Below, piece by piece: positions 53,238 through 62,711 of a stretch of DNA of 64,000 nucleotides (position 1 is its first letter; every line of letters begins with the position of its first letter). A program made the translations under genes and the position numbers. The DNA is taken from NCBI RefSeq assembly GCF_020707265.1, contig NZ_JAJFEQ010000008.1, positions 124,001-188,000 of the forward strand, in the 5' to 3' direction. This DNA comes from Massilia sp. IC2-477 (GTDB lineage: Bacteria > Pseudomonadota > Gammaproteobacteria > Burkholderiales > Burkholderiaceae_D). The notes under the pieces were generated by a model, which saw only the letters and a list, made by a program, of their open reading frames with translations, had not been told where the DNA came from and ran no database searches.

Positions 53238-54356
53238 ATGAACAGCCTGCTCCAGGCCACAGCAAGCCGCCACCTCGATCATCCGCCTCCGGCTGAGCCG
53301 CGCTTCGCCCTGCGCCTGCTGCGCGACCTGCGCTTCGCCGCCTTGGTCGGCGGGGGGGCGGCGCTGATCATCACCCTGGTGGTCGGGCATCCGGAAACCC
53401 TGTACGAACAGCTGCTGTACTCCTGTTTCATTTCGGTGACGGGCTTCGCCATCGTCGACAGTGCACGCCTGCTGCTGTGGCCGGGGCCGGCCCGGACCCG
53501 CGCCCAGTGGGCAGCGCTGGTCGCGCTGGCGGCGCTGACCGCTCCCGTGGTCCACTTTTCAGCCGTGCAGGTGGTCGGGCCGCTGTTCCTGCATCCGACG
53601 CCCTCGCTGTTCGAGTATCCGACCCTGCCGCGCCTGAGCATGGTAGTGCTGACCTTCATGGTGCTGGTCGCCGGCACCTGGACCATCGAACACCGCGAGA
53701 ACCTCCAGCGCGCCAGGTTGGAGCACCATGCGGCCCAGCTGCGCGCCGAGACCATCGAGCGCCAGGCCGTGCAGGCCCAGCTGCGCCTGCTGCAGGCCCA
53801 GATCGAGCCGCACATGCTCTTCAATACCCTGGCCAATCTGCAGGGCCTGATCGCGATCGACCCGGACCGGGCCAACGCCATGCTCGACCAGCTGATCCAG
53901 TACCTGCGCGCCACCCTCGGCGTCTCGCGCGCCGAAAGCACCACGCTGGGCGAGGAGTTCGCCGCGATGGAAGCCTACCTCGGCCTGATGGGCGTGCGCA
54001 TGGGCGAGCGCCTGCGCTACCGCCTGGCGCTGCCGCAGGAGCTGCGCCAGCTGCGGCTTCCGCCAATGCTGCTGCAGCCGCTGGTCGAGAACGCGATCGT
54101 CCACGGGCTGGAGCCGAAGATCGAGGGTGGCGAAGTCACGCTCGCCGCCGAGCGCCGCGACGGCCTGCTCGACATCACCGTGCTCGACACCGGGCTGGGG
54201 CCGGGCCAGTCGTCCAGCAAGGGTGGCGGCGTGGGCGTGTCCACTACCCGCGAACGCCTGCGCGTGCTGTACGGCGAGCGCGCCTCGATCCTGCTCGCGC
54301 CAAGCCAGCCGCAAGGCACGCTGGTGCGCCTGACCCTACCTTTGGAGACCGCATGA
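53238..54356 (+). CDS. LytS/AlgZ-type sensor histidine kinase
   Basis: 372 residues. Four N-terminal helices (residues about 30-150) form the sensor, then a coiled linker and the His_kinase domain with LLQAQIEPHMLFNTLANLQG, in which His is the phosphorylation site, and a HATPase with LVENAIVHGLEPK (N box) and GVGVSTTRERL (G box). Overlaps the response-regulator start by 4 nt (ATGA), so the two form a two-component pair. The signal is unknown. Confidence 0.92.
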   Translation: MNSLLQATASRHLDHPPPAEPRFALRLLRDLRFAALVGGGAALIITLVVGHPETLYEQLLYSCFISVTGFAIVDSARLLLWPGPARTRAQWAALVALAALTAPVVHFSAVQVVGPLFLHPTPSLFEYPTLPRLSMVVLTFMVLVAGTWTIEHRENLQRARLEHHAAQLRAETIERQAVQAQLRLLQAQIEPHMLFNTLANLQGLIAIDPDRANAMLDQLIQYLRATLGVSRAESTTLGEEFAAMEAYLGLMGVRMGERLRYRLALPQELRQLRLPPMLLQPLVENAIVHGLEPKIEGGEVTLAAERRDGLLDITVLDTGLGPGQSSSKGGGVGVSTTRERLRVLYGERASILLAPSQPQGTLVRLTLPLETA

Positions 54357-55138
54357 ACATCCGCGCCCTGATTGCAGAAGACGAACCGATCCTGGCGGCC
54401 ACCCTGGCCCGCACCCTCACCACGCTGTGGCCCGGCCTGGAAATTGTCGGCACCGCGCCCAACGGCGTGGCGGCCGTCGAGCAGGCCCTGGCCACGCGGC
54501 CCGACGTGCTGTTCATGGACATCAAGATGCCGGGCCAGACGGGGATCGAGGCGGCCGAGGAGCTGGCCGAGCGCTGGGAAGGTCCCGCGCCGTTCCCGCA
54601 CGTGGTGTTCGTCACCGCCTACGACGACTACGCGGTGCAGGCCTTCGAGCAGGCCGCGGCCGACTACGTGCTCAAGCCGGTCAACGAGACGCGACTGGCG
54701 CGCACGGTGGAGCGCCTGCAGGCGCTGCTGGGTAGCCGCCGCCAGGACGCCGACCCGCTCGAGCAGCTGGTCGGCCGCCTGCAGGCGCTGATGCCGGCCG
54801 CAGTCGCGCCCGAGCGGCTCGACTTCGTGCGCGCGGCCGTGGGCAACGTGGTGCGCATGATTCCGGTCTCGGACGTGGTGTTCTTCCAGGCCAGCGACAA
54901 GTACGTCAATGTGGCGACCGCCGAGAACGAAGCCCTGATCCGGGTGCCGCTCAAGGAGTTGCTGCCGCAACTGGACCCGGCGCGCTTCCGGCAGATCAAC
55001 CGCAGCATGGTGGTGAACATGGCCTGCGTGACAAGCGCCGCGCGCGACGACATGGGCAAGGTGATGCTCAAGCTGAAGCACCGCCCCGAGCAGCCGCGCG
55101 TCAGCCCGGTCTACGCCCACCTGTTCCGGCAGATGTGA
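54353..55138 (+). CDS. LytTR-family response regulator
   Basis: 261 residues: receiver domain with AEDEP acidic pocket, LFMDIKMPG phospho-acceptor Asp56, FVTAYDDYAVQAF and the YVLKPV lysine; then a C-terminal LytTR DNA-binding domain (FFQASDKYVNVAT, FRQINRSMVVN). Partner of the overlapping histidine kinase. Such regulators bind repeated sites; none was identified. Its last 38 bases overlap the convergent membrane-protein gene. Confidence 0.92.
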   Translation: MNIRALIAEDEPILAATLARTLTTLWPGLEIVGTAPNGVAAVEQALATRPDVLFMDIKMPGQTGIEAAEELAERWEGPAPFPHVVFVTAYDDYAVQAFEQAAADYVLKPVNETRLARTVERLQALLGSRRQDADPLEQLVGRLQALMPAAVAPERLDFVRAAVGNVVRMIPVSDVVFFQASDKYVNVATAENEALIRVPLKELLPQLDPARFRQINRSMVVNMACVTSAARDDMGKVMLKLKHRPEQPRVSPVYAHLFRQM

Positions 55139-55661
55139 GCCGCAGCGCGGCGCCCAACACCAGGTGGACCGTGAACGAGCAGGCGGCGATGACGGATGTG
55201 ATCAGTACCGGCAGCACCGCGCCGAAGGTGAAGCTCATGCCGAGTGCGAAGCCCAGCACGTATTCCGCGCGATAAGCATGCACGAACAGGCCAACTGCGA
55301 AGGCGCCGAAGAAAATCCAGGTAACGGCCGGGTGGCCGAGGGTGAAAGCGATCGCCAGCGTCGCGCCCCACAGCAGGGCAGCGACGAAGCGCAGACGCAC
55401 CTGGGTGAAGAAACGCTCGTGGCTGCCGCCCTGCGTCAGGCTGGCGGCGCGGCGCTGGATGCGGCCGACCAGGAACCATACCAGCAGCGGCACCACCAGC
55501 AGGCCCCACCAGTTGGAGATCGCGGGCAGGTCGGGATTGTTCAGCAGGTGGTGGGCCGGTACGCCGCCGTGCGTGTATTCCCAGCCCAGATGGCATAGTT
55601 CGGCGACGAGGGCGGTGGCAGCGAGGATGAGGCGAGACTGCGGGGCAGGGCGGTCGAACAT
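55101..55661 (-). CDS. Hypothetical membrane protein
   Basis: 186 residues; ATG 55661 with AAGGAA 8 nt upstream, better than TTG 55679. Four or five helices with HLGWEYTHGGVPAHHLLNNPDLPAISNWWG in the first loop, a pattern seen in uncharacterised membrane proteins. Antisense overlap of 38 nt with the response-regulator end. Confidence 0.78.
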   Translation of the reverse strand: MFDRPAPQSRLILAATALVAELCHLGWEYTHGGVPAHHLLNNPDLPAISNWWGLLVVPLLVWFLVGRIQRRAASLTQGGSHERFFTQVRLRFVAALLWGATLAIAFTLGHPAVTWIFFGAFAVGLFVHAYRAEYVLGFALGMSFTFGAVLPVLITSVIAACSFTVHLVLGAALRLTSAGTGGRRPG

Positions 55662-55766
55662 GGCGCGTTTCCTTCGCAAAGGCAGGGATCGGGAGGCCGA
55701 TGCGTCGATCCTAGCGCACTTGCTTGTTTTGCCACAACTCGCCTTGGGTAAAATGGCTCGGCGCCC

Positions 55767-56324
55767 TCAGTCGAGCATGCCCAGGATATCGGCCGTCCTC
55801 TCCACCTTCGCGTACTCGGCCGCCAGGTTGGCGAGCGACATCGCGTGGACCTCGTCGGCGCTGCGCAGCGCGCCCGTGTAATCGCGGCGTGCAAAGGCGA
55901 AGCAGGCGTCGGCGGCGACCATCACCTGGAAACCGAGGTTGCCGGCGCTGCGCACGCTGCATTCGACCGAAATATTGGTGCTCACGCCCGCCACCACCAG
56001 CCGCTCGATGCCGCGCACCCGCAGCCAGCGCTCCAGGGTGGACTGGATGAAGGCGTCCGGGACGTTCTTCTCCACCACGTGTTCGCCCGGACGCGGCGCG
56101 AACACCGGCTGGAACTGGGCGCCCGGCTGGCCGGGAGCGAAGCCGGAGTCCGGCGAACGCGACATGTGGCGCACATGAACCACCGGCCCGCGCCGGCCGC
56201 GCCAGGCGTCCAGCAGCAGGTCGATATTGGCTTCCGCCTGCGGGTTGTTGCGGGCGCCGGCGCTTGGGTCGGCCATGCACTGCTGCATGTCGATGATCAG
56301 GAGGGCGGGTTGGTCGCGTTGCAT
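55767..56324 (-). CDS. Isochorismatase-fold hydrolase without the usual Cys
   Basis: 185 residues, start ATG 56324. Isochorismatase/cysteine-hydrolase fold: LLIIDMQQ with the conserved Asp, VVEKNVPDAF with the Lys, and VAGVSTNISVECSVRSAG. In cysteine hydrolases the position after TN-x is Cys; here it is Ser, with a Cys three residues later. It may be an isochorismatase-like enzyme or a changed amidase. No pathway partner adjoins. Confidence 0.85.
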   Translation of the reverse strand: MQRDQPALLIIDMQQCMADPSAGARNNPQAEANIDLLLDAWRGRRGPVVHVRHMSRSPDSGFAPGQPGAQFQPVFAPRPGEHVVEKNVPDAFIQSTLERWLRVRGIERLVVAGVSTNISVECSVRSAGNLGFQVMVAADACFAFARRDYTGALRSADEVHAMSLANLAAEYAKVERTADILGMLD

Positions 56325-56618
56325 GGGCAGGTCCGGAAATGGTCTTGACCTTTATGGTACCGCAGGGACTACCGAGATATGCAGACGACTACGTTGTTAC
56401 CCTAATGCTGCTGTTATTTATGAAGGTGAAACAACAGCGCAAGCACCGACGGAGCAAGCCTGCTTCCTGCAGTCCTTCCTCGAAAACGGCTGCGTCGAAG
56501 ACCGTTGCCGCATAGCGAGGTTACTGTAGGGTTCCCGGCGGCGCTTGAAATGCCTGTGTTTCTGGATGCCGGGGAGCCATGATTTCATGGCCCTTTGCGT
56601 TTACACTCGCCACAGCTG
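56325..56618. other. Intergenic region of lower G+C, nothing recognised
   Basis: About 290 bases between two minus-strand genes, visibly less G+C-rich than the flanks. No repeat, terminator or coding frame with a ribosome site was seen. Confidence 0.5.
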
Positions 56619-57161
56619 TTATATCGTCCGGATACCTCCGCGTTCGTCAAATCCCAGCGCAGCTAGCACTGCGCCATAAAGGCCGCTGTTGGCTATATCT
56701 ACTCTCGAATACGAAGCGGATGCGAAGGACTCGACCGCCTCCGCATATACTGCTGTTCCTATCGCCTCCACCATCTCTGCTCTCTGTGCATCGGTTAGTG
56801 GCTTCGGTAAAGGTATGCCTATCGAAGTGAGGATGTTTGAAGCGTAGGTTTCAGCCGTGCTATGCAGTTCTTCAGGCTCAAGCTTGTGCGCGAGATCATT
56901 CCTGAGTTTGTTCAAGTTTCCCATCGCCTTCCAAATCCAGTGGTCCTGATCCACGTCGGTGCAAAATGCTCGCGTTACTTGCAAGGCCTGAGCGAACGTG
57001 AGTTTCGCCTTTTTCATAGCAGCGGGATTAGCAGCCCGCTGCTCTAAGAATGTTCGAAGTAGATCCTCGACGAGCAGGTGGGTCTTGAGGATTGAGAACG
57101 TTGGATCACCTGGCTGAGGTGTTACGCTCTTTAAGAACCTGATCGTGAAGTGATCTGACAT
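56619..57161 (-). CDS. HEPN-like hypothetical protein
   Basis: 180 residues, mostly helical. LKTHLLVEDLLRTFL, then WIWKAMGNLNKLRNDLAHKL, with Arg87 and His92 forming the RxxxxH motif of HEPN domains, many of which are RNases in toxin-antitoxin, abortive infection or CRISPR systems. No nucleotidyltransferase partner is next to it. It lies in a lower-G+C patch, and no clear ribosome site was found upstream of ATG 57161. It could instead be a MltR-like non-catalytic protein. Confidence 0.7.
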   Translation of the reverse strand: MSDHFTIRFLKSVTPQPGDPTFSILKTHLLVEDLLRTFLEQRAANPAAMKKAKLTFAQALQVTRAFCTDVDQDHWIWKAMGNLNKLRNDLAHKLEPEELHSTAETYASNILTSIGIPLPKPLTDAQRAEMVEAIGTAVYAEAVESFASASYSRVDIANSGLYGAVLAALGFDERGGIRTI

Positions 57162-57260
57162 GGCGAGTGTGTAAATGGTCGGGCTCCCATGGTAACCCAG
57201 CCGCTAGCCGCTAGCAGGCTTTGATACACTAGCACTTTTCTAATATCTACAGGTTTGATG

Positions 57261-58061
57261 ATGGCGCAACCGCTGGAGCTTCGCGCATGCGCTCTGCAAT
57301 CCCTGCTCGCCCTTGATCCAGCCGCCAAGACGGCGGGTGTGGCGGCGCTGGTCGCGGCCCACGCGCGTGGCGAGACCACCCTCGATCGTGACGCGCTGCC
57401 CGGCGCGCCGGACGTCATTCCCGGGCGCCCGGCGCGCCCGGAACTGGTGCCGCCGCGACTGGTGGGACGGCGTTCGATGGCCACCGTCGAGGGCCGGGCC
57501 ATGCTGATCCATGCGCTGGCGCATATCGAATTCAATGCCGTCAACCTGGCGCTGGACGCCCTTTGGCGCTTTCCCGGCATGCCGCCGGAGTACTACAGCA
57601 ACTGGCTGCGGGTGGCGGGCGAGGAGGCGCTGCACTTCGAGATGCTGTGTGCGCACCTGAACACGCTCGGCTACGCCTACGGCGACTTCCCGGGCCACGA
57701 CAGCCTGTGGGAGATGGTCGAGAAGACCCGCGGCGACGTGCTGGCGCGCATGGCCCTTGTTCCTCGCACGCTGGAGGCGCGCGGACTGGATGCGATCCCG
57801 CCGCTGCGCGCCAAGCTGGCGCAGGCCGGCGACGTGGAGGCGGCGGCCATCCTCGACGTGCTGCTGCGCGACGAAGTCGGCCACGTCGAGATCGGCAACC
57901 GCTGGTACCTGTACCTGTGCGGCCTGCGCGGCCTTGAGCCGATCGCGACCTACGGCGAGCTGACGCTGCGCTATAAAGCGCCGATGCTCAAGGGGCCATT
58001 CAATATCGAAGCACGGCGCCAGGCGGGCTTCAGCGAAGCGGAGCTGGCGCGCTTCGCCTAG
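57261..58061 (+). CDS. DUF455 ferritin-like protein
   Basis: 266 residues; ATG 57261 has AGG 7 nt upstream (ATG 57258 also possible). The family's di-metal ligands are visible in [25 protein letters not shown] and [13 protein letters not shown], an ExxH arrangement like that of MiaE-type hydroxylases and ferritins. Function of DUF455 is unproven. polB begins 4 nt after its stop, so both are probably co-transcribed. Confidence 0.9.
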   Translation: MAQPLELRACALQSLLALDPAAKTAGVAALVAAHARGETTLDRDALPGAPDVIPGRPARPELVPPRLVGRRSMATVEGRAMLIHALAHIEFNAVNLALDALWRFPGMPPEYYSNWLRVAGEEALHFEMLCAHLNTLGYAYGDFPGHDSLWEMVEKTRGDVLARMALVPRTLEARGLDAIPPLRAKLAQAGDVEAAAILDVLLRDEVGHVEIGNRWYLYLCGLRGLEPIATYGELTLRYKAPMLKGPFNIEARRQAGFSEAELARFA

Positions 58062-58065
58062 ACCC

Positions 58066-60435
58066 ATGGATGCCACGCCGCTGCAGGGCTTTCTCCTGAC
58101 GCGCCACTGGCGCGACACGGACGCCGGGGTCGAGGTCGACTTCTGGATCGCGACCGAACAGGGTGCGCGCCGGGTACGCCTGCCCCTCCAGACCCCGGTC
58201 GCCTTCCTGCCGCTGGAGCAGCGCAAGACGGCCGAACTGGTATTGGGCACGGAGCGCGGCTGCGAGCTGCGCGAACTGAGCTTGTGCGACTTCCATCACC
58301 GACCCGTGCTGGGTCTGTACTGCCGCCAGTACCGCCAGCTGCTGCGCGTGGAAAAGCGCCTGCGCGAATTCGGGGTCGACGTCTACGAGGCCGACGTGCG
58401 TCCGCCCGAGCGCTACCTGATGGAGCGCTTCATCACCGCGCCGGTGCTGGTACACGGCACACCGGATGGGCAGGACCCCAGCCTGATCGTCGATGCCCAG
58501 CTCAAACCTGACGGCGACTACCGCCCGCAGCTACGCCTGGTCTCGCTCGACATCGAGACCAATCAGCACGGCGAGCTGTATTGCATCGGTTTGCAGGGCT
58601 GCGGCCAGCGCCAGGTCTACATGCTGGGCGAGCCGAACGGCATCGACGCGCCGCGCCACTTTGACCTGGAATACTGCGAGAGCCGGGCCGCGCTGCTGGA
58701 CCGCTTCGAGGAATGGATGCGCCGCCACGATCCGGATGCGATCATCGGCTGGAACGTGATCCAGTTCGACATGCGCATGCTGGTGCAGGCCGCCGAACGC
58801 GCCGGTCGACCGCTCAGGCTGGGACGCGACGGCAGCGCCATCGAGACCCGCGAGCACGGGCGCTCCGAGCATTTTTTTGTGTCGATCGCGGGGCGCCTCG
58901 TCATCGATGGCATCGAGGCGCTGCGCTCGGCCACCTACAGCTTTCCCTCGTTCAGCCTCGAGTCGGTGTCGCAAACCCTGCTGGGCGAAGGCAAGGCGAT
59001 CGACAATCCCTACAGCCGGATGGACGAGATCAACCGCATGTTCGCGGAAGACAAGCCGGCCCTGGCCTTCTATAACCTGAAGGACTGCGAACTCGTCACC
59101 CGCATCTTCGAAAAGACGGAGCTGTGCCGCTTCCTGCTGGAGCGCGCCAGCGTCACCGGACTGGCGGTGGACCGCAGCGGCGGCTCGGTGGCGGCGTTCG
59201 AGCACCGCTACATGCCGCTGATGCACCGCCAGGGCTTCGTCGCGCCGAACATCGGCGACGTCGCCGCCGGCGACAGTCCGGGCGGCTTCGTGATGGATTC
59301 GCGCTCGGGCCTGTACGACTCGGTGGTGGTGCTCGACTATAAAAGCCTGTACCCCTCGATCATTCGCACCTTCCTGATCGACCCGGTCGGGCTGGTGGCC
59401 GGCCTGGCCGAACCGGAGGATGCCACCGTGCCCGGTTTTCGCGGCGCGCGCTTCTCGCGCGCACGCCACTGCCTGCCCGGCATCGTGCGCCAGGTGTGGG
59501 AGGGGCGCGAAGCGGCCAAGCGCGAACGCAATGCGCCGCTGTCGCAGTCGCTGAAGATCATCATGAACGCTTTCTACGGCGTGCTTGGTACCACCGCCTG
59601 CCGCTTCTTCGACCCGCGCCTGGCTTCCTCGATCACGATGCGGGGCCACGACATCATGCACCGCACCCGCGCCCTGATCGAGGAGCAGGGCTACAGCGTG
59701 ATCTATGGCGATACCGACTCCACCTTCGTGTGGCTGGGCGGGCCGCACGGCCAGGAAGGCGCCGAGCGCATCGGCCATGCCCTGGTCGGACAGGTCAACG
59801 CCTGGTGGCGCGAACACCTGGAGGCCGAGTACGGGCTGGCATCCAGCCTGGAACTGGAATTCGACACCCATTACGCGCGCTTCCTGATGCCTACCGTGCG
59901 CGGCTCGGACGAAGGCAGCAAGAAGCGCTATGCCGGCCTGGTGACGCACGCTGACGGCAGCGAGGAGGTGGTGTACAAGGGACTGGAGACGGTGCGCACC
60001 GACTGGTCGCCGCTGGCCCAGCAGTTCCAGCAGGAGCTGTACCTGCGCGTCTTCAAGCGCGAGCCCTACGAAGCCTGGGTGGCCGACTACGTGGCGCGCA
60101 CCCTGCGCGGGGAGCTGGACGAGCTGCTGGTCTACCGCAAGCGCCTGCGCCGCCCGCTCGACGAGTACGAGCGCAACGTCCCGCCGCACGTGCGCGCGGC
60201 GCGCATGGCCGACGACTTCCACACGGGCCAGGGTCGTCCTGCGCAGTACCGCAGGGGTGGCTGGATCCGCTACGTGATGACGACCGCCGGACCGGAACCG
60301 CTCGAACTTCGCCGCGCGCCGATCGACTACGAGCATTACCTCACCAAGCAGCTCGAGCCGATCGCCGACGCCATCCTGCCCTTCCTGGGAGACAGCTTCG
60401 CGCGCCTTACCAGTCCTCAGGGTGCGCTGTTCTGA
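58066..60435 (+). CDS. polB: DNA polymerase II (family B)
   Basis: 789-residue family B DNA polymerase, close to the length of E. coli Pol II. 3'-5' exonuclease motifs [12 protein letters not shown] (Exo I) and [14 protein letters not shown] (Exo II); polymerase motifs [14 protein letters not shown] (motif A; the E. coli enzyme has DFKSLYPS), [12 protein letters not shown] (motif B) and [10 protein letters not shown] (motif C), then [18 protein letters not shown]-damage-inducible repair polymerase in other bacteria; no LexA box was found ahead of it, and it is joined to DUF455. Confidence 0.95.
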   Translation: MDATPLQGFLLTRHWRDTDAGVEVDFWIATEQGARRVRLPLQTPVAFLPLEQRKTAELVLGTERGCELRELSLCDFHHRPVLGLYCRQYRQLLRVEKRLREFGVDVYEADVRPPERYLMERFITAPVLVHGTPDGQDPSLIVDAQLKPDGDYRPQLRLVSLDIETNQHGELYCIGLQGCGQRQVYMLGEPNGIDAPRHFDLEYCESRAALLDRFEEWMRRHDPDAIIGWNVIQFDMRMLVQAAERAGRPLRLGRDGSAIETREHGRSEHFFVSIAGRLVIDGIEALRSATYSFPSFSLESVSQTLLGEGKAIDNPYSRMDEINRMFAEDKPALAFYNLKDCELVTRIFEKTELCRFLLERASVTGLAVDRSGGSVAAFEHRYMPLMHRQGFVAPNIGDVAAGDSPGGFVMDSRSGLYDSVVVLDYKSLYPSIIRTFLIDPVGLVAGLAEPEDATVPGFRGARFSRARHCLPGIVRQVWEGREAAKRERNAPLSQSLKIIMNAFYGVLGTTACRFFDPRLASSITMRGHDIMHRTRALIEEQGYSVIYGDTDSTFVWLGGPHGQEGAERIGHALVGQVNAWWREHLEAEYGLASSLELEFDTHYARFLMPTVRGSDEGSKKRYAGLVTHADGSEEVVYKGLETVRTDWSPLAQQFQQELYLRVFKREPYEAWVADYVARTLRGELDELLVYRKRLRRPLDEYERNVPPHVRAARMADDFHTGQGRPAQYRRGGWIRYVMTTAGPEPLELRRAPIDYEHYLTKQLEPIADAILPFLGDSFARLTSPQGALF

Positions 60436-60483
60436 ATGAAAAATGCCGCCCAGATGGACTAATGCCAGAGTTATCGCTCATCC

Positions 60484-60592
60484 GTAGGGTGGGCGGGTCT
60501 CCCGCCCACGCGGTCAATCCACAGCACTGCATCCCGTGCAGCTGTTCGTATCATAACTATGACCGCGTGGGCGGGGAACCCGCCCACCCTAC
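60484..60592. repeat. GTAGGGTGGGC hairpin repeat, copy B
   Basis: 109-bp element between convergent polB and tctA, reversed relative to copy A at 50111-50222. Outer arms GTAGGGTGGGCGGG and its complement, inner arms CCGCCCACGCGGT and ACCGCGTGGGCGG. It is flanked by near-identical AATGAAAAAyGCCGCCC stretches at 60437 and 60601. Confidence 0.87.
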
Positions 60593-60604
60593 AATTTCCG
60601 AATG

Positions 60605-60632
60605 AAAAACGCCGCCCGGGTGGGCGGCGTTT
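60605..60632 (-). terminator. Rho-independent terminator of the tct operon
   Basis: Read on the minus strand: AAACGCCGCCC stem, 4-nt loop, GGGCGGCGTTT and further T residues, a few bases after the tctA stop. Confidence 0.88.
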
Positions 60633-60637
60633 CGTGC

Positions 60638-62143
60638 TCAGTCTTCTTCCTGGAAGGCTTCCTCGCGTTTCTTGCGTAGCGCCGGCAGCATCACCACGAT
60701 CAGGCACAGGGCGGCCATGCCCAGCAGGGTGGCGCTGATCGGACGCGTCACGAACACGGTCGGGTCGCTATGCGACAGCAGCAGCGCGCGGCGCAGGTGT
60801 TCTTCCATCATCGGCCCGATGATGTAGCCGAGCAGCATCGGCGCTGGTTCCGCGCCCAGCTTGGCGCAGATGTAGCCGAACAGCCCGAACAGCGCCATCA
60901 GGTAGACGTCGAACTGGTTGTTGTTCAGGCTGAACACCCCGATCGCGCAGAACATCAGGATCGCCGGGAACAGGCGGTGGTAGGGCACCATGATCATCTT
61001 GATCCACAGGCCGATCATCGGCAGGTTCAGGACCACGAGGAACAGGTTACCGAACCACATCGACACGATCAGACCCCAGAACAGGGCCGGCTGCTCGGTC
61101 ATCACCGCAGGCCCCGGCTGGATGCCCTGGATGATCATGGCGCCGATCATCAGGGCCATCACCGGGTTCGAGGGGATGCCCAAGGTGAGCATCGGGATGA
61201 ACGAGGTCTGGGCGCCGGCATTGTTGGCCGCCTCCGGCGCCGCTACGCCTTCGATCGCGCCCTTGCCGAATTCCTTTGCATTCGGCGAGATCTTCTTCTC
61301 GATCGAATAGGACGCGAAGGACGCCAGCATGGCGCCGCCGCCCGGCAGGATGCCGAGGGCTGAGCCAAGTCCGGTACCGCGCAGCACCGGCGCCACGATG
61401 CGCTTGAGGTCACTCTTCGACGGCATCAGGCCGGTGACCTTCTTCATCATCAAGGTGCGGTCTTCGTCATGCTCCAGGTTGCGGATGATCTCGCCGATGC
61501 CGAACATGCCCATCGCGACGATCACGAAATTGATGCCGTCCGCCAGTTCCGGCAGGTCGAAGGTGTAGCGCTGTGCGCCCGAGTTGACGTCGGTGCCGAT
61601 CAGCCCGAGCAGCAGGCCGAGGAGCACCATGCCGATCGCGTTGAGCAGCGAACCGCTGGCCAGCACCACCGCGGCCACCAGGCCGAGCACCATCAGCGAG
61701 AAGTACTCTGCCGAGCCGAACTTGAGGGCCAGTTCGGCCAGCGGCGGCGCGAACAGGGCCAGCAGGACGGTGGCGACGGTGCCGGCGAAGAAGGAGGCCA
61801 GCGCAGCGGTGGCGAGCGCCTTGCCGGCATTGCCGTTGCGCGCCATCTGGTGGCCGTCGAGGGCGGTGACGACCGAGGACGATTCGCCCGGCAGGTTGAC
61901 CAGGATGGCCGTGGTCGAGCCACCGTACTGGGCGCCGTAGTAGATACCGGACAGCATGATCAGGGCCGAGATCGGCGGCAGGCCGAAGGTGGCCGGCAGC
62001 AGCATCGCGATGGTCGCGATCGGGCCCAGGCCGGGCAGGACGCCGACGGCGGTGCCGACGAAGACGCCGACCAGGCAGTAGAACAGGTTGGTCAGGGTGA
62101 AGGCCGTTTCCAGGCCCAGTCCGAGGTTGGCGATGATTTCCAT
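60638..62143 (-). CDS. tctA: Tripartite tricarboxylate transporter, large permease
   Basis: 501-residue inner-membrane permease with about 12 helices. TctA signatures: GVLPGLGPIATIAMLLPATFG, YYGAQYGGSTTAILVNLPGE, a second GGGAMLASFASYSIEKK and PEAANNAGAQTSFIPMLTLGIPSNPVMALM. Starts 4 nt after the tctB stop and is the last gene before a terminator. With TctB and the periplasmic TctC it imports carboxylates; the particular acid is unknown. Confidence 0.95.
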   Translation of the reverse strand: MEIIANLGLGLETAFTLTNLFYCLVGVFVGTAVGVLPGLGPIATIAMLLPATFGLPPISALIMLSGIYYGAQYGGSTTAILVNLPGESSSVVTALDGHQMARNGNAGKALATAALASFFAGTVATVLLALFAPPLAELALKFGSAEYFSLMVLGLVAAVVLASGSLLNAIGMVLLGLLLGLIGTDVNSGAQRYTFDLPELADGINFVIVAMGMFGIGEIIRNLEHDEDRTLMMKKVTGLMPSKSDLKRIVAPVLRGTGLGSALGILPGGGAMLASFASYSIEKKISPNAKEFGKGAIEGVAAPEAANNAGAQTSFIPMLTLGIPSNPVMALMIGAMIIQGIQPGPAVMTEQPALFWGLIVSMWFGNLFLVVLNLPMIGLWIKMIMVPYHRLFPAILMFCAIGVFSLNNNQFDVYLMALFGLFGYICAKLGAEPAPMLLGYIIGPMMEEHLRRALLLSHSDPTVFVTRPISATLLGMAALCLIVVMLPALRKKREEAFQEED

Positions 62144-62147
62144 GTTG

Positions 62148-62624
62148 TCAGCCTCCGTTCAGCCAGGGGCCGATGATCGGCATCGGCAAGCCGAGCAGCT
62201 TGACGAACAGGACCACGGCGAACAGGGTCAGCCCGACCGCCAGCAGCAGCGTGCTGCCGAGCTGGAACTTTTTACTGGCATACGCGCTCAGCATGACCAG
62301 GACGAAGGCGGCGACGGCCAGGCCGGCGCCGCGCATCAGGACGCCGAACAGCAGCACCGCGCCCAGGATGATGGCGATATCCTTGAAATGGAAGGTGCCG
62401 ATTGCGTCGTGTGCCTCGGAATGGCGGCCGATGAAGGCGCGCACGATGTCGATCAGGCCGACGAAGGCCAGCAGCCAACCGAGGGCGGTCGGAAAATAAC
62501 CGGGGCCCATGCGGCCGGCGGTGCCCATGCCGAGCTCGCGGCCGAAATACACGGCAGCGAGCCCGAAGGTGACGAAGATGATGCCGATCCAGAAATTCTT
62601 CGGATGGCGGATGGTGGAAGCCAC
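62148..62624 (-). CDS. tctB: Tripartite tricarboxylate transporter, small permease
   Basis: 158 residues from GTG 62624 with AAGGGG upstream. Four helices in the TctB pattern: FWIGIIFVTFGLAAVYFGRE, then GPGYFPTALGWLLAFVGLID, typical of the family. Couples with TctA, whose ATG follows by 4 nt. Confidence 0.93.
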   Translation of the reverse strand: MASTIRHPKNFWIGIIFVTFGLAAVYFGRELGMGTAGRMGPGYFPTALGWLLAFVGLIDIVRAFIGRHSEAHDAIGTFHFKDIAIILGAVLLFGVLMRGAGLAVAAFVLVMLSAYASKKFQLGSTLLLAVGLTLFAVVLFVKLLGLPMPIIGPWLNGG

Positions 62625-62711
62625 AGCGAAACCCCTTGTTGCTTGTTGTTGTCAGGTGGTGCAAGGCCGCACGGCAATCGCCGCGCGGCCTCCCGCGGAG
62701 CTGGCGAGCGC

